Below are positions 14,022 through 15,654 of a DNA stretch of 15,654 nt, one piece after another; the stretch's first letter is position 1; every line of letters begins with the position of its first letter. Origin of the DNA: an uncultured Prevotellaceae bacterium (GTDB lineage: Bacteria; Bacteroidota; Bacteroidia; Bacteroidales; Bacteroidaceae); the NCBI GenBank assembly GCA_945827465.1, contig CALZOH010000053.1:1-15654 (forward strand). Direction: 5' to 3'. A program made the translations under genes and the position numbers. The notes beneath the pieces are model-generated. The model searched no databases and had not been told where the DNA came from. It saw only the letters and a list, made by a program, of their open reading frames with translations.

Positions 14022-15482
14022 ATGTCAAGCATTCAAGATTTAGAACCCAGAGGCATTTGGAAGAATTTCTATGCCCTCACCCGCATTCCCCGTCCGTCGG
14101 GACATTTAGAAAAAGTGCAGCAATTCCTATTGGACTGGGCTGCCGAGCGCCACATCGAGGCGTTTAAAGACGATGCCGGCAACATTATCATGCGCAAACC
14201 GGCTACACCGGGTCTGGAACACCTCACGCCCATTACGATGGAGAGCCACATGGACATGGTGCCGCAAAAGGCAGTCGATTCCACCCATGACTTTATCAAT
14301 GACCCCATCGAAACATACATCGATGGCGACTGGGTGAAGGCTAAAGGCACCACACTGGGCAGCGACGACGGCATAGGAGCCGCTACGGCCATGGCCGTAC
14401 TCGAGGCTTCTGACCTGAAGCATGGTCCGATTGAAGCCCTCTACACCGTTGACGAAGAAACCACCATGTACGGTGTCAACCACCTCAGCCCCGATACCCT
14501 GAAGGGTGAGATTCTGCTTAACCTTGACAACGAAACCGAGGGTGACATCATCGTCGGCAGCGCCGGCGGAGAAGGTATTGAGCCCAGCATGGAATATCAG
14601 GAAGTGGAGAGTCAGCCCGATTTCATCTCAGTAGAGATTGCCATCAAAGGCTTAAAGGGAGGTCACTCCGGATTAGAGATTGATTTGGGCCGAGCAAATG
14701 CCAATAAACTGATAGCTCGCTTTGTGCTCGACGCCATTAAGAAAACCAACGCCGAACTGGCACTTTGGGAAGGCGGAGATATGTGGAATGCCATCCCCAA
14801 TCATGCTCGCGCCGTGCTCAATATCGCCAAGGACCAGCAAGAAACCCTTGCCACCCTGGCCGCAGACTGGTTGCTCGTCTTCCGCAAGGAACAGGAAGGC
14901 GTGGAAGACGACCTTTCGCTCACCATTTCCACTACCGAGAAGGTGGAAAAGATTGTTCCCGAAGAAATTCGCGATAATCTGGTCAACGCCATCATGGGTT
15001 GCCCCTCAGGAGTGGCTCGCATGATTCCGTCAGCTCCCACCATCACCGAAACTTCGTGTAATCTGGGCATCGTGAAAATCGGTAACGGTGTTGCCAAGGC
15101 TAACATCCTGGTGCGCAGCTCTTGCGACAGCCAACTCGAGGCTTTGGAAAACTCCATCGAGGCCATCTTCAGCATGGCAGGCATGAAGTGCGAGCGCTCA
15201 GGCCGCTATGGCAGTTGGAGCCCCAACTTCTCATCACCCATTGTCAAGACCACCGAGCGCGTTTACACCGATCTCTTTGGTCAGGCACCCTCGGTGAAGG
15301 TGGTACACGCCGGTTTGGAGTGCAGCGTCATCGGAAGCATCTACCCCAAAATGGACATGGTGAGCTTCGGCCCCACCCTGCGCTCGCCCCACACACCGTT
15401 TGAACGTTGCAACATACCCAGTGTGGCCAAATACTGGCAGTTTGTAGTAGCATTGCTCGAAAACATTCCGGCCAAGCAATAA
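14022..15482 (+). CDS. pepD: Aminoacyl-histidine dipeptidase (M20C, PepD)
   Basis: A cytosolic two-zinc dipeptidase that hydrolyses Xaa-His dipeptides such as carnosine, along with various other dipeptides. The 486-residue protein carries all expected active-site residues: H76 and D78 in ESHMDMV, D115 in LGSDDGIG, catalytic E145 and ligand E146 in DEETTMYG, D169 in NLDNE and H457 in SPHTPFE. The spacing parallels the E. coli enzyme with an offset of about four residues. The dimerisation/lid domain begins with LKGGHSGLEI. Length is normal. It is the downstream gene of a pair with the UPF0104 protein; the AT-rich spacer has no strong Shine-Dalgarno. No functional link between the two products is known to me. 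Confidence 0.95.
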   Translation: MSSIQDLEPRGIWKNFYALTRIPRPSGHLEKVQQFLLDWAAERHIEAFKDDAGNIIMRKPATPGLEHLTPITMESHMDMVPQKAVDSTHDFINDPIETYIDGDWVKAKGTTLGSDDGIGAATAMAVLEASDLKHGPIEALYTVDEETTMYGVNHLSPDTLKGEILLNLDNETEGDIIVGSAGGEGIEPSMEYQEVESQPDFISVEIAIKGLKGGHSGLEIDLGRANANKLIARFVLDAIKKTNAELALWEGGDMWNAIPNHARAVLNIAKDQQETLATLAADWLLVFRKEQEGVEDDLSLTISTTEKVEKIVPEEIRDNLVNAIMGCPSGVARMIPSAPTITETSCNLGIVKIGNGVAKANILVRSSCDSQLEALENSIEAIFSMAGMKCERSGRYGSWSPNFSSPIVKTTERVYTDLFGQAPSVKVVHAGLECSVIGSIYPKMDMVSFGPTLRSPHTPFERCNIPSVAKYWQFVVALLENIPAKQ

Positions 15483-15504
15483 CTGTCACCTCCCTCATAA
15501 GGCC

Positions 15505-15528
15505 GCAGGTCAATCCTAACCGACCTGC
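15505..15528 (+). terminator. Hairpin 1 downstream of pepD
   Basis: GCAGGTC (15505-15511) pairs with GACCTGC (15522-15528) around a 10-nt loop, 22 bp after the pepD stop. No T-tract follows, so it may stabilise the mRNA 3' end rather than terminate transcription. Confidence 0.4.
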
Positions 15529-15542
15529 AACCGTCCTAACTC

Positions 15543-15580
15543 ACTATCCGCAACTCCCGTGAAAAGGTGTTGCGGATAGT
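15543..15580. terminator. Hairpin 2 downstream of pepD, strong 12-bp stem
   Basis: ACTATCCGCAAC (15543-15554) and GTTGCGGATAGT (15569-15580) form a perfect 12-bp stem with a 14-nt loop. Neither strand has an adjoining run of T. The position after pepD suggests a terminator or 3'-end structure. From 15581 to the window end I see no gene. Confidence 0.5.
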
Positions 15581-15654
15581 CATCTATAGAAAAACACTAT
15601 CGCAGAAAGCCATGGTGCACAAATCCGCTTGAAGCAACTTCATACCCAAATTGT

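Noticed and set aside
1..15654. CRISPR arrays, tRNA or rRNA genes, insertion sequences and prophage genes
   Set aside because: No regularly spaced repeats, cloverleaf-like sequences, transposase motifs or phage structural genes were seen on either strand.

Overview
The window looks like ordinary chromosome from a member of the Bacteroidales, most likely Prevotellaceae. The evidence is the pairing of a DUF3822 gene with rsmD, the NYPY form of the RsmA motif, a carboxypeptidase-regulatory-like/beta-barrel outer membrane protein, weak Shine-Dalgarno sequences, and several promoters that fit the Bacteroides consensus TTTG-N19-21-TAnnTTTG. No 16S or marker-gene comparison was possible, so the family-level call is an inference.

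Layout, left to right. 1-395 is non-coding, with a 25-bp near-perfect palindrome. Two plus-strand genes follow: DUF3822 (396-1199) and rsmD (1213-1746). Abutting the end of rsmD on the minus strand is a remnant of an Abi_2 (AbiD/AbiF-like) abortive-infection gene, 1710-1865. It keeps its promoter and a hairpin leader (about 1876-1930) that resembles the structured RNA known to precede such genes. A bidirectional terminator (2088-2125) separates it from alaS (minus). alaS is divergent from a small MerR-type regulator (plus). Next come nhaC and a cardiolipin synthase gene (minus, in the order cls then nhaC, 17 bp apart). A 716-bp gap (8210-8925) holds a compact unit of its own: a consensus promoter, a 44-codon ORF and a strong terminator. 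It also holds two copies of a module made of a hairpin, 4 nt and an identical 17-nt block. A 983-residue outer membrane beta-barrel protein with a glycine-rich tail and rsmA (both minus) follow. The window closes with a plus-strand pair, a UPF0104/LPG-synthase-like membrane protein and an M20C aminoacyl-histidine dipeptidase (pepD), followed by two hairpins.

Most genes are housekeeping: translation and rRNA modification (alaS, rsmD, rsmA), envelope lipid and ion homeostasis (cls, nhaC, the UPF0104 protein), outer membrane (beta-barrel protein) and peptide turnover (pepD). The less ordinary material lies between genes: the decayed Abi_2 locus with its retained RNA, and the repeated hairpin modules around the 44-codon gene. 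I found no complete undescribed multi-gene system.
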